64,000 bases of DNA from Gavia stellata (Eukaryota; Chordata; Aves; Gaviiformes; Gaviidae), in NCBI RefSeq assembly GCF_030936135.1, contig NC_082620.1, positions 3,100,001 through 3,164,000 of the forward strand, given 5' to 3'. Positions 38,776-52,996 of the stretch are shown here, piece after piece. Within the stretch, counting starts at the first letter, position 1. Each line of letters begins with the position of its first letter. The notes below the pieces were generated by a model. It did no database searches. It was not told the DNA's origin and worked only from the letters and a program-made list of their open reading frames with translations. Both the position numbers and the translations under genes were made by a program.

Positions 38776-41700
38776 AAAACAGTTTTATTACAATACTGTT
38801 GCTTTTATAAGATTTACATTTCCAAGAGTAATACATGGTGGTAAACTATATCAATATTGTAGAAATAACATCAAAAAGGAAAGAAAATATCAGAAAGCCT
38901 AAGAGATGTAGTAGGATGGAGTACAGACTTTCTGACAGTCTAGGGTTCCTTCGTTCCTGTTAATTATACATGTGGAGCAACTTGTTAATGCATTTCTAAA
39001 GACATGTTGACACAAGCTCAGACCTCTATCCTGGCAGTCAGTCTTTTGAATTAATTTAACCCCGGGATCAGAAGGAACTGGACAACATAGTTGAAGGCAT
39101 TTCTATAACAACCAAAGCAGACTGCTATCAACAAAACAGATTTCCTGGGTCTGTGAGAGAGAACAGGAAGTAACGGTACACCTTCACGGGGAGCTCGTTA
39201 TGAATAATTTCTGTAGAAGGCCTTGGCATTACATTTCAGGCTGATTGTCCATGGAATATGACCAGGTATCATTCTCAATGTTATTTCTCTACCCCCTATG
39301 CCCTCCAACAGTTTCAAAAATAATTATAAAAATACTTAATTTTACTGATAAAAGTACTTGAGTCATTCAGGAGTTATGTTTATGGTAAAATATAATATGT
39401 AACAGCCAACAGAAATAGAAACCAATGATTATATTTGAACAGATTGCCTAATATATGCTACAATATTCAAACCTTGCCTAATATTTTTAAGCAAATTTGA
39501 CACCGTGTGCTTTGCAGGCACAAAACCCACACAAAATTACTGTAATTGCTGTTCATTTCCACAGTAGTGGACGTGCAATGTTTAAAGTGCAGTTCCGCTA
39601 TGCGAAGTGACCACATACGTAGTTTTGTGAGGTTTCCTTCTTTGTGCCATCTCAAACCTCAAACCACATGTGGATTCTTTACAAAAGAATGGAGAACAGT
39701 ACAGCCTGAAACTTCCATGGATCAAATTGTGGCAATTTCTTGGGTCTGTAGATAAAGAAGGTCATAAAGAACACACACCCCAATGTGATATGCAGTTATT
39801 ACAGGAGATGCTATCATTAGCTCACAAGATTTTTATTGTCTCTTTTTCAGAGTCACTTACAAAATTAGACTTTCCAGATAAGAAACTGGAGTGATCAAAA
39901 TTAAACAAAAAGTGTTACTGGAAGAGACATCCACATTGAGTGTCAAAGTATGACATTAGAAATACATTAGTTTGATTATTTTACATTGCTGATTCATTCA
40001 CAGGGAAGTCCCCCCAAAGCATCTAAATATCACTGTGGGTGTCTCAGACAATTTATAAAATGAGTTCTTAAAACAACCAAATGACTTAAGCAAACACTTT
40101 CTAAAGTAACTACTGATTCTGAGTGTGTGACTTGAGATATCCCGAGGAACCTGACCTTCAAGTGCTGAGCACCTGCTGTCTGGAAAATGCTAAAAATTGG
40201 ACGTATCCAAATAACTTCAGTATGTTTGGAAATCCTAAATCTTAAGTTTAGCATTACCTCTTTACCTGAAGACCAGATCTCTTGTATGAGTTCCTGGGGA
40301 GAAAAAAGTTTAAAAATCTAACCTGAGACATTATAGCCATTATCAATATTACAGCTTTGGATTTTGTTGGTTTGGTGAGTTCTTTTTCCTCTTCCTTTTC
40401 CTTCCTCGGCTGTTCAGAATATCCTGAACAGCTATGAAGGTTAAAGCTTTATCCACCGAGGTATAGCCTCTTCAGGCACAATGCATCTAATCCATAGCCC
40501 AAACAATCCCGCAGTATTAAGCCTGTAGTTTATGCTTGTTGCTAGAATTTATGGAATTGACCAGACTAATATTTTTTTTCTCTACTTACTCAAAAAAATA
40601 CGCTCCTGGCTAATCTTCAAGCAATCACATGGGTCCGTGACACTTGTCACTGTAAAAATCCACTCAAGTTTCTATTACTCACATTGGTTTGGTCAATCTG
40701 AGTGACGTGATCGTTCTTTTTTCCCTGATTCATTGACAGAACTGTGGAAATGACTAAAGAGTTTACTGGGTGTGTGACTTCATAGGGGAAAGTTTTGAGA
40801 AAAGCACTGTGTGAGTACAGGTGAGAACCCCTTTTAAGGGATATTACCTATTGCTTCTTTAAATAAAGCTGTTTGTGAATTCCAAATCTCTAAGACTTTT
40901 TACAGGAAAAGCTTAGGAAAAAACATTTGCAAAAAAGTGGAAAAGGATGGAAATATATTTTAAAACCTGAACAGCTAGTCAAGATCTGCTAACGGTCTGT
41001 GGGCATTGGGAATGATGTCTTTCTCGTGGCGTTGGAAATCATTAGATGCCACACTCCACAGAATGAGAGACGACAGGAAAAGATTTATCAGAGATTTCAG
41101 GTGGACTGCAAAAAATGCAACTTCATTACCCAGTCAATATTACTGTTGTTTAAACAGGTGCCCACACTATAGACAGGAGCTCTGCGGCTTCCTCCTTCAG
41201 ACTGAGGCTGTACTTGACTTTAAAGAGTTAATGTTCTCTTCCTTTTTTTTTTTTAATTTCTCTCTCTACTACTGGCTCAGAGCACTGGCTTTCATTTGAA
41301 GGGCACAGCATGCTGAGTGATGTTCACATGATACCAATGACAGCAGCATGATAAGCCTATTTCTGACAGTGTGGCAAATTACTATTATGAAATCCCAGTA
41401 CATTTGATTGCAGAGTGACTTTCAGAAGGGATCACACATAGCAAGGTTATGAAAGGCTCGGTGTTTACTGCAGTAATGCTGACTTACTGGAAAAAGAATA
41501 TCAAGAGCTCTTTAAATAAAAAAGCTTGGGAGATTCCCAATTCATAAAACATTTGGTTGAGTATATCCAACCAAGCATTACGTTTCTCTAAAATGAAAGG
41601 AGAAAAAATTATCAGCAAAAATTCTTAGGCTTTTTTTTTTTCCCCTTTGGTGACTCAGTGAAATGTGTTTGCTAGAGATTCACTCAAAAGGGATCATCAA

Positions 41701-42590
41701 CCTGAGGCTGTCCTTCACCTCTGACGTTGTTCGCTTTAGAAGGTTATGGGTGTTCTGCCTCCCCATCCCAGTCGAAGGTCGGGATCTCCTATGTTTGTAC
41801 AGTGCCCAAGTTAAAAGGAGAACAAGATTCAAATAAAAAAAATATGACAAAAGCAGAAGTGAGAGAAGAAATAGGTAATTTATGGGCTAAGAAAGCACAG
41901 AAGTTGCTGGTGAAACAAGCATATCTGCAAAATACAAAATAGCAGTAACCCACCTGCTGGATTATTGTCAGCATCCAAGGGTGTGTTACAACATGGAGAT
42001 AAATTCTCCCTGCCCAAACACCTTCCTTTTAAACTTACTTGTGGAGTAACACAATCAGCAAAATAAAAAAGAGCAGACATTAAATGGTTCAGGTTTACAG
42101 CACGATTTTTATCACACCAGTGGGCAGCAAGGTAAAATAATTTTTCATTCAATTATCTAATAAATAAATATGATTACTACTTTGTTTTTTCTAGACTTTG
42201 ATAAAATTTTTAGTTATGATAACCCAGGTAAATCTCAAATTGGTTTTCTTGCTTTTATTACTTATAATAGCAGCAAGTTGTGATTACTGTATTTGTAAGC
42301 AATGTTCTGACTGCTTATCTTCATTAGAGCCTGCGTATTCTCTTTCACATGGAAGAGTACTGGGAAGCCTTAGCATTCCTGTTAAATTTCAGTTCAAGCA
42401 CATTCTGCCCCCCTCAATACAGAAATACTGGTCTCTGCTACCTTTTAGCAGTGTTTTGGAGTGCTTCTTTATGCTGTGTTATGCCCAAGGTGATAGAGTA
42501 AAGAGCTCAGCATGCATATGAATCTGATTAGGATGATGAATTGGGGAAAAAAAAAACCCAATACCCAACAAACCCACAAAAGCAAAACAG

Positions 42591-42607
42591 CCCCCCCCCC
42601 CCCCCCC
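42591..42607. repeat. Poly(C) tract, C17
   Basis: Seventeen C bases follow a short A-rich, CCCA-containing stretch. The length is likely to vary between individuals and is prone to sequencing error. Confidence 0.85.
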
Positions 42608-45600
42608 AATAAAAAACTTGTCCCTGATTTGGTCTTGTTATAGCTCTGAGATGTTGAGGCAAATAAGTTTTGTTTTAAGCAAGTTTGTAATAAATATGTG
42701 CTCTAGATTTAGGAACTTTAACACATTATCTGCACTTTGTTCAGTGAAACAGCTGCTTCATAAGCCTTGTCTGCCTTTGCTCAGGCAAACATATTTGCCC
42801 CGGCGGGTAAAATTAGATGTGTGGCAAATTCAGATATCGCTCTTTCTCTTACTCCCTCCCTCCCCCCTAATTGGGAACTACTTAAATGTTGGCTGAAATA
42901 CACCCGATGGCTGTATGGACACAAAATACAAAAGCCCCTGAGGTTTAGGTAGAAGCCTCTATGTTTGTATGAGGTTTTTTTGAACAGCAAAGGAGTAAAA
43001 TTTGTCTCCAAAAGCCTCAAAACACCTGTAATTTCCACTTAGCGTATTTTTCAGCTAGGGCAAAACATGTCAATCAATAGATCAGCATACAAAAGATGAT
43101 GATTCCCTTTCCTAATTATCTCCATTTTCTTGGCCAAGTAGAGCATTCACATGATGTTTGTTTTGGGATACATACACAATACAATCTTGTTTGTCTGCTG
43201 GCTGGAATGTGACTCTTCCAGTCTGCTTTGATTACTTGTCCCAGCTGAATTAGGGAATTGATCCCTTAGTTTCGTAAGTGGAGACTTGCAGGGATTTTTG
43301 TATTCTGCCTCAATGGCGATGCGAATATATTTAGCTGATGATGGAGTATGGCTTCCATATGTAGGTGGCCGCAGCCTGTCATAGGTTTAAGCTGACCGAC
43401 CAAATGTCTGAGGTTAGCTGTGTAGCATCAGCTGTCTTTTTTAAAGGTTATTTTATAAAGGCACATGTTCTTGGAATTTGTTTCCTGGGTGGCATGTTGT
43501 ACCGTGGAGAGGCCAAGTGTTTAAATAACCTGTTCAAACATGTATTTTGCACTTTGCTGTAAGGCCTGAAGGCAATTGTCTCTGCAGTCAAACTCATGAT
43601 GGCAAAAGCTTTGGTGCAAGTGAATGGATAGTTAACTGCCTTTCCCTATCTGTGAAAGGGGAAAAAAATTACAAATTGGCGATCTTTTTGCCTGTCTAAC
43701 AGATTTGGATAAATGAGACTTTTACCTCTGATTTCAGTGGGACCAGAATGTCGCCTAGAAGTTTTTGGAGAAGTGCTGACACTGAAGTTGGTAATGCCAT
43801 ATTGCTGTGTTCAAGCTGGGAGGATGAGTGCTATTGCTATTTGCAGTGATCAAAGACATACCACTGTTGTGACTGCGGTGTTAACTAGCTTGGGTGCAAA
43901 GAAATTCCCTAATCACAGCTGCACAGCGTGTGGCACAAGCAGAAGAGGGTGTAGGGGGTGTCCAGCTTTCACAATAGGACTCTTTCTCTGAAACCAAAGG
44001 GAAAACATTTGGTGGTGCAGCGCAGCTATCTGCCACCATAATCTAATAATGACAGTTCTTGGTTTCAAGGTTGAGACTGGCTAATTGGACAGTCTGTGAT
44101 TTAATCTGTAAAGAAAAAAGGGGAGGGAGGGAGGGGGAAGAACGTCCCCCAAAACTTTGAAGTGCAAATGGACAAGTGGATATAAAAAAAGGGGGATTTT
44201 TTGTGAATCATCACGGTCTAGAAATAGAATTATTTGTAATACCAAGAGTTGCAGTTCTAAGAACTAAGTATTAACAGCCTGACCATAAGTCTTTCACAGA
44301 CAGTTGGAAATCTCTCCACTGTTTTCAATTTACTTTGGACCATATTGAATGTAATGCATCTTACGCTGTAGAATTCCTGATTTCCCCCTGGAAATATAGT
44401 CTGGGTCCCTGCTGTGTTTTATATATTACCATGCTATTTCCAGAAGAGTTTAAGGACCTACGATGATAAATGCTAGTTTCACAGCAAATTTTTGCTTGGG
44501 TATTTCAACTTAGTCATACAGTGGCTGATATTGCAGTAAACCTGCATATCAATATTTATTTTATATAGGCAATCTGTTGTACTCCTGACAGAGGAATTCC
44601 ATCAGATATGTGAAAATAAGGAAATAATTACTGTTGCAGAATCCTAGAGGGAAGACAATAATTAGCAATAGTGGGTCTCCTTAAAATAGGCCTTAAAAAC
44701 ACCTGGAAGTTTGCTATGACTCAATATGTTTTAAGGAAAGAAAGATGTTATTTTAATTATGAAGGTGGCATATTCTACCATTTTGATACCACAGCAATAA
44801 TCTCTGTAAAAGACATGATTTAAGAGCTGCTATTTCTCAATGTCTGAAGCTAAGTACACTTTTTTATTCTGACAAAACTGAATAAAATTGGAGCACTCTG
44901 AGTAAATTCACCCTGCCTCTGTGCCTGCTGTCTTAGCTTGAGGCAGAAGCAGATGATTGGGATCTCTAAGATTGTCAAACTAGTACTATAAGCCAAAGCT
45001 ATGTTCACCTTAAGAAAACGTGAAATTTATTCCACCTTGGTAACAAGCTGGTCCATTATTTCAGGGTTTTGGTGCCAGTGTTCAGTTTTTTAAAAGGCCA
45101 TCTGAAACCTCACAGGCATTTCTGACATTTTCTCATTAACGGGGTTGGTATTTGGGGGGCTTGAGAGTGCTTTGTTTGTGTTCAGATTTAAACTTTTAAC
45201 ACCTTAGATCTGTCACCAGTTCACTGGAAGATGCTATTTTGATTTTCCTCGTTAGCAGCTCTGAAAAAAGGAAAAAAAATTAGCACATTTCTCATTTAAT
45301 ATTAATTGGAACATATTTTTCCCTGTAGCAGTTTGCTGTTTATGAGATGTCAATGTCACTGACTGAGGTGGCTTTGCAAATAGTCCCTATAAATGGAAAA
45401 TAAGAAGCTGTTTCTGTGAAATGACCAGCTAGGGAAGAGACTCATAATCAGGGAAACGGGTACAGACCAACAACCCTGCCAAACACTGATCACCTAAACG
45501 CAGGCTGACAATGGTGTCTGAACAATCAAGCAGAACAGTTTGGACTATGCTAAGATTTTGTGGGGAGAAAAGTTTAGTCAAGTGTTTAAAATATGGAAAT

Positions 45601-45634
45601 AAGGATCAAAACGCCTGTGTTGTTTCTCCAGCTC

Positions 45635-45720
45635 TCCTGCTGACTAGCTGCAGGCAAATCACCTTGCCTCCTTGCAATTTAATCACTGTCAAAGGGCCGG
45701 TTTCCCCCTGAAAACTGCGG
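45635..45720 (+). repeat. Possible MIR-like fragment
   Basis: A segment of the type 'ctgactagctgcaggcaaatcacc' followed by GGCCGGTTTCCCCCTGAAAA resembles the middle of MIR in sense orientation. The match is weak. Confidence 0.35.
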
Positions 45721-46264
45721 GAGCAATGTTTCTTGGATATAGCAATGTCTTCAAAAATTACATCATGCAGTGTGAAAGGTGAAAGTGGCCAGCGTGTAAA
45801 TCATACGAATTTGTGTGATGATGCAAATTGTTCATGTTAAAACACTGCGGGTCATTTTGGGCTGGCTTACATCAACGTTTTCTGTCTTCCACATACCCTG
45901 TAGTGAGTGCATTGACTCTTTCCAGAAAAAAATACTATTCATGAAGGAGGTGAGACCTCTTGCTACCTTGTCTATTAGCCGTGTACCATTTAACAACTAC
46001 CAGTGCCAAGGTCTGCCTTTTGTGTTGATTGCATAAAATCAAGTGCAGTTTACCTTCGACCCTGCTTTGACCTTCTTTCTACTGTAGTAGAAATAAAGAA
46101 TAGTAACAATGATACCTTTCATCTCCAGGGATTTCAAAACATCTGGAAAAGCTGCATCTTCCGAACGGCTATGGCACTGTTTTAAGGAACATGTAGAAAC
46201 TCATTCCCCATAAGAGAGAGAGGGTACTCATTTCCCTTAAATCAAAGAGGGGCTCTAGGTCACT

Positions 46265-46425
46265 GGGGACTATACCAGATCTCCACCGCCGGCAGTCCTT
46301 TGGTTAGCGCTGTGACTTTCGCACGCCGTGCAGCGCGCCTCAGTGCCCGCAGATGGTCGGGGTGTCACAGATCGGAGGCCGGGCGACAGCTCCTCAGAAG
46401 GAATCGTTGGATGCCGGAGAAGCCA
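46265..46425. other. Small CpG-rich patch in the gene desert
   Basis: About 160 bp have far more CpG dinucleotides than the surrounding AT-rich DNA (for example CACGCCGTGCAGCGCGCCTC). No exon or known repeat was recognised in it, and the two overlapping + strand frames here look incidental. It could be an orphan CpG island, such as an enhancer or lncRNA promoter, or simply a local composition change. Confidence 0.5.
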
Positions 46426-49400
46426 AGGCAGCGTGGTGCAGTCTCCAGGGAGTACTAAACCACAGCAGATTCTGCCACCTGCTGCTTCCCTCCCCGTCTG
46501 CAGTGCCCTGGTTCTCAGCGGGCACTAAGCCTTGGTCTGCTCTCACCTGGTTGAGATTTTACTGAGATTGTGTTTACTGGCAGGATTGCTGTATTTAAGC
46601 CTAAAACACTTAAGAGCCTAGATTAAGTGATTTGGTTTTGATATTTATAAGCAGTAATGAAAAGTGTCCATGCAGTAGGTAGTGATATACATGGTGAAGA
46701 ATGTCCGCACCTGTTTTACAAAAGCAAATACTTGGACTGTGCTAAGTATATATTTAAAAGTAAAATTATTGGTAACACAAAATGTCAGGAGTATTGAGGG
46801 AGAGTGGGCTGTCCAGCGAGAGCATGGACATAACTGAAGGTCCTTTCAAAGCTCAAGCATTTGAGGGAACAGAAGAAAGATGCAGACTTGCCTGTACAAA
46901 CCAGTGCATTTTTATAGCATTCCTCTAGATATCTCAAAGTGAAGAGTTTCAGTCAGAAAGCTGATTCTGTGGGCAGTTATCAGCAACCAACATGTGTAAA
47001 GCCGTAGCTTCTGTATCACTGTAGGAATGTTAAAATTGATTTTTAATTTTAAAAATCCAAGATTTTCTCTTTACTGGCTGCTATGCTGAGAGGCACAAGA
47101 AGCTTAGGCAATGCCTAGCCTCTAAGCCTCTTCTCCATAAGCACTTTGTCTGGCGTGAGTGTTCCCCACCTTGAGGTGAACTAGGGAAGACAAGGCTATA
47201 GGCTTCCACGCCAGCTGAAGCTGCTGAAGTGCTGCTATAAAGGATGTTAGGGTTGCCATGGCAGAATGTAGTTGTTTGGAATTTAAAGGAGACTTTGGCG
47301 GCATTCCTCTAGGGATCCTTAACTACTTCTCAGGCTAACCACTGTCAAGGACAAGGGCTACCATTAGGTCAATGTTCTCTTTATATATAGTGCTAACTAA
47401 ATTTAGTGTTAAATCTGCTGTGAAAATTTACAGCTTGTAATATTTACCTGACAGGCGTCCAGACCCTCTTGTCCAAATATACAGTTCCTTAAATTAGACA
47501 CAAAATATGTCATGAGGCAGCAGCCTAAATTACATATTCACAGCATGAAGCAGGTAAGTACATATTTATGCAGCCAATCCCGAGTTCTTATTTAAAAAAA
47601 TGGACTGGCTTGTTCAATGTATTTTTTTAAAATACTGACAGAGTATTTAAATGATCCCAGGTTTGGGAGCTCTCTGGGCCAGGGGCTGTCTTTGCATTGT
47701 CTGTTTACAACTGAGTGCTGCACAATGAGGCTGGCATCCTTAGGGGTTGTTGCAATTGAAAGGATAAAAGTATGTGACAATAAAGAGCAACTCCCTATAA
47801 AATGGCTCTGCCTAGAGATTTTTTCCTTCTTAGCAAATGTTATTGCCCCAAAACAACTAGTATATTATTTATATAACAATTTCCTTATGGGTCCTTGTTG
47901 AATAGAACTCAGGTCCTTCCATACCCAGAGCGAATGCCCCCACCGCTGCAACTACAACATTATTTCCTTTGTACGCTGTCAGGATAGAGTTCTTCTCTAC
48001 GCCAACCAGCTTAGGAGCTACCTCACAGTTACATATAGAAAAATACAATTCTATTCTACAGCAATTCTTCATTATCCCAAACTTACTCCTCTGGGAAGTA
48101 ATTCCCACAAATAGCCTTTTGAACTTGTGTAGATTTAAATCATAAGAAAACAAGACAAAAACCGAAGAACCAAGACAATGTCTTCATTAGAGACAGCTCA
48201 TAGCACAAATCAGGTTCATGACATGCTGCTGCTTTTTTGTTGCTTATAGCTACTCTTGAAGTCAAGTGGCTCCTTTGAAATGTGAATGCAGACTAAGTAA
48301 GATGTTTCTGCAAAGAATGTGTCACATTTTGGGAAGTTCATGCACTCTTCATTCGGGTGAGTAAGCAGGGCCTAGCCCTGCTTCATGGGTATCTTAGCCT
48401 TACTGAAATCAGTGCGACTCTGTCCCTACGTGGTCTTCTATGCCACTGTTAAGAACTGTGTGATCCAGCACTTTTTTTCAGGTATTTGCTTTGTTTGATG
48501 AAAATCTTGATGGGAGCTGTAGTTCCTGCTGATGTGTAATAGTGTTTCTATGAGGAAAGCCGCACTGTCTGGAAAAGAAGGACCAAATATGAATTCTTTT
48601 TAAAAGCTAGTAATTTTTTTTTCCTGAAGTGTTACAACCCCATATGGCAGTAAGATTATCATCATAGGTGTATAGTAAATGAAATCTGTTTAGACTGCTT
48701 AGACGTACAGGGGAAAAAAAGAGTATCAACAGCACGGTTTTAAGATGGTGCCTTTTAAGAGCTGATCAGTTCAGCTCAGTTCAACAAACAGTACCAAAAT
48801 TTAAAAAAGGAAAAGGCTAGTTACTAATGGCAATGTGATGTTTTCATCACCGATATGAAAAATCCATGTTTAAATATACAAGCAGCTTTGCCAGATACCT
48901 GTGCCTTGTGTAACTGCCATCAAAGAAAGCTCTTTTATATTCTTATGGGAGCAGGGTGAGTCTGAATCCCAGTCCCAGGAGCTATACGTGCTTAAAGGTA
49001 CTGTTCAAAGAAATCAGTGCAGTGGAATGTGCAGATCTGGAGGACAGGACTTGGCAGCCATTGTGTCCCTGTTAGGTAGTGCTCAAATTCAGACCAGTGA
49101 AGCTGTTTTACCAGTTAACTGACTTGGATAGCTCTTTTTAAGCACCTTCCAAGGAATATTTATAACTTTCTGAAAGAGGCCTCCTGACCATGCGAACAAC
49201 CTCATCAACAGCCTGTTTCTCTTCTCCCTGAAACCCTGCTATTTAGTCTCTTTGACCACCCTCACTTCACAGCTGGCATCCACAGTCCCCAATTATTGCA
49301 GAACTTGCCAGCCAGAATCAGTGTTCCTTGTCTGAGTCCCAACCCTGACTGAGATTTTCAGTCCAAAGAATCTATCTTCTTGTTTAGGCAGCTCATCTAG

Positions 49401-50586
49401 GCTGACATCGGTCTCCTTCAAGGCAAGAAATACGCTTGCTTTGAGAGATGTGCATCAATTCTAACTACACTTTGTCTCTTTAATGTCACAGAAGTTCAAA
49501 TATGCGGCTGATTTCATGCAATCAAGACTGTCTAGAACGTTTTCATAACAGAGACTTGTATCAAAACATCTAGTTGCTCCATGAAAAATTGAAGAGACCA
49601 GTGCACTCTTGCTTTCCAGGCACAAGCGACCACAAGGCCCTGAGACTAAAAGAAAGTTTCTCAAAAAAAGCTTGGATAAATCTGACATGTTGGCAAAATG
49701 TAGTCCTTTGCATATTATAATGATTCCCAGGAGTCCCAAAGTGCTTGTTGTACATTACTGAATTATGTTTTACAACATCAGAGTGTACCAGAATAAACAT
49801 TACCCATTTACTTGTCTGATAGAAATGTACTTAAGTTCTGAACTGGATCCATATTTTAGAGGTCTCCAAGAGTTTTTATCACCATGTCTATATTTCAAGT
49901 TGATCTCTTTTCTTTATAAGGTTATGCTATTGTCATCATTAATATCCCCTCTTCCTGACAAGTGTACATCTTCATAGTGTAACCCAGCATTTCCATTGTA
50001 CATTTTCTATTTACTAGTAAATAGATTTCTGAGTTATTGCAAATTTTGTAATGATGAAATTTCAGATTTTCTCACCTCTTTTCCACGGCAGCTGTGAACA
50101 TCTTAATTGTTTCAGTTTTTACCTGTTCTTGAAGCACAGGCAAAACGGACCTCTGTTTTAGTGGTTTTATCTTGAATAAAAGTCCTTGTAATTTCCGAAG
50201 ATTCGAGGGAGTTGGGAAATGTATTTGTGTTAGACACAACAAGGATATTTATTATTAAAGGAATCTCTAGCACAGCAATATTGTAACTGATTAAACAGCA
50301 TTGTTTTTCTCAGCAAGAATTAGTGTCTATAAACTATAGGTGTAGGTATCCTTAATTTTTATCTGCCGTGCCTACTTCAACACACTTCTGCCCAATGCAG
50401 CATAGTACTTGGAAAACATTGTGTATATGCTTACCTCTGCCTATTGGCAATAAAACAGATGTACTGGATCAGAACCTAGAATTATGACCTAATCAAAATG
50501 GTTAGCAAGAAAATATATATGAGATACGCTTGGTGTAGCCATGTGTTTGCGGCATTCCTTTCAGCAATGGCTCGACCTTACGGTTT

Positions 50587-50597
50587 GGGGGGGGGGG
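50587..50597. repeat. Poly(G) tract, G11
   Basis: Eleven G bases lie in an otherwise AT-rich stretch. Confidence 0.8.
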
Positions 50598-52996
50598 TCT
50601 GTCCGGAATAATCTAGGTCAACTACATTTTGTAGGAAAAAAAGGGGGAAAAAAGCTTGATTATCGGTGCTATTCTGTCTGAAATTTTGTCTTGTAGAGTA
50701 TTTGAGCAATGTGTTTGAGATAAAGATACCTTCATTCAATTTTTGTTACTGGCTCATTGGTGTTTGATTCCACCTTCACTGAACTCAGATCAAGAGATGG
50801 AGAAGCCTGGATGCTTTCTGTCACGAGTTCAGCTTGAGGCTTGAGTCACCAAAAAGCTAGCTGGGTATCTGTGATGCACATTTAGTATTGCTGAAGTGAA
50901 AACAGCTAATCAGTTAAACAGTTCAAAGCAGATATTTTGCTACCGGGTGTTATTAATCGCAACTGACACGTCTTGTAGAGTTGCGCATTTTTCTATTTAA
51001 GCAGCTCTCTATCAAAATGCATTCCACCCAGCTAGCTAGCATGCTTTGTTTGGTTCCTTTGGGTGTCGTAGTCATATATTTTATTTGTAAACGGCTCAGT
51101 AGTTGAACAGATTAGACCTGTGCTTGGGGAGCCCTGCCTAGTCAGCGTACAGATTGGGAATTAGTGTTTTCATACAAATTTCATAGGTGGTACTTGTGCA
51201 TCTCGGCAATTCCCTGTACATCAAGCTGATCATCTCTTTCCATATATGAGCTTTGGTTTTAGAAGCACAGTAGATAATAACCATGAATCTTTCATTTACT
51301 ATAAATATTTAATGATTATGAATGATTGATTACCGGATTTTTAAGCACACTGATAGAGTTGCGTGAAGACTACCTTTATATAATTTTCTAAGCTGTATTC
51401 TAAATATTATATGGGCTTTGTTGTGCTATTAAGATATTAAGGTATTTTCATTAAAAATATTAGCATGTGGGTAACAAACAGAAAAATACACTTTTTATAC
51501 TCGTGTTGGCAATAAAATTAATCTGGATGGACTTCCTTGTGGATAGAAGAATTTCTGTATCTGCCAATTTTCATTCCATTGTAAGGCATGCCTTCTTTAT
51601 GGATTATTTTAAAGATGTTTTGTCAAGAGAATGTGGTTTTTATAACAGAGCACTAATAGCTGGCTGTGCTTCAGTGACTACTTTCACCTATTTTGCTTTC
51701 CATTTTTTCTAATTGCCTTTGATCTCCCTGGGGCTTTGAAGCCAAAAAAACCCCATACAACGCTTATCTAATTACCAGGGCTCTTGCATCTCTAAAAGAT
51801 TTCATTAACAATGCTGCTTTCTGATTCACGCAGCCAGCTGAGGGTCTGTGTACCTCTCCTGCAGATGTTTTTGGATATCTCTCAGAGTAGTGAAGAATCA
51901 CTTTGCCAATAGGTGCCACTGTTGCTTTACACACACGTCTGAATCATCAATGTCCTTCAGTTGAAAATCCAACCTTGAAAAAGCAAATCTAAATCACGGT
52001 GACTAAAATGTTGCAGAGGTAAAACTCTGTACAGACCATGGTTAGAGGCTTGTCCATGCCAAGACTAAGGTATATGCTTTATCCTGTTCCTAAAAATAGT
52101 ATTATTGCTAATCTTGAGCAAAATTGATGAAGAGATAAATATGCATTGAATTAATTCCAGATATATTTAGTCTCAGCCCTTAACTTGCTGAAAGTTTATT
52201 CTTGAGTCTCACGCCAATAGCAGCTGAACCTTGCAAGTATCTCCTCGGGACCAAATGTGATTCAAATGCAGAAGTTGCACATCAGTGCAATAAGAATTTG
52301 GACTTCTGTCAGCACTTTTTACGTAGGTCATTCACATACTTCCTCAGCTGTGTAAAAGTATCAGGGAGGCCTATCCTGCAGTATAAAGGCCACCTACAGC
52401 TATTTCTTCTAGGTTTACTGTTTGGTAATGTAAGGTCAGCTAATGTAGTTTACTTTGCAGCTTATCTACTGTTAAGCGCCATTCAGTATGTAAAGCCAAG
52501 GGCAACCAAGGTCTGCTTGCTTATTGCACTGGGAGAAACCTTGGTTCACCTTGTCCTTAGGTATGCAGACATTTCATATCTTTACTTTATTCTTGGATGT
52601 TTCAGACGTATTATGGAATAACACAAGTTTCTTTTCCTTTCTTCAATGAATTGTATAGCAAGCTGCGTAAAAATGAAAAAACAACTAAGGACAAAACAAT
52701 TAAGAGATTTATATCCTTTCAGGTTCAATCCCACTCTGTTGGGTTTTTTTTCTTCCTGCAAGTGTTCACTGAATAGAAACCAACAGATGGAAATTTTGTT
52801 TTCAGTGATTTAATGTATCTTCTGAAATATTCCCAGCCATCTACAGGTCAGAATGTAACCCAGCAACTTATTCTAACTAGTAGACAGCCCTCCACCTATA
52901 TAACCTAATTCTCATTCCTTCTGCATGGAACAGATCACACTTACGTATACAAGCAACAAGCTATATTAAGTAGTACTTAAGATCACCCTAAGCAGT

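Larger units (their letters stand above)
28956..52996. other. Gene desert between LRRC38 and CFAP107
   Basis: No exon could be supported in these 24 kb on either strand. The longer open frames (such as 29753-30154 +, 30671-31075 -, 37816-38211 + and 52202-52621 +) show no family resemblance, no domain pattern and no plausible splice partners. The stretch holds MIR-like SINEs, a CR1-like scrap, a 43-bp tandem duplication, homopolymer runs and a small CpG-rich patch, each listed separately. In human the PRAMEF gene cluster occupies this interval. Confidence 0.7.

Noticed and set aside
52202-52621. 139-aa open frame on the + strand downstream of CFAP107
   Set aside because: It has hydrophobic stretches but matches no family I know, shows no splice partners, and lies in AT-rich sequence. 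Chance is the simplest explanation.
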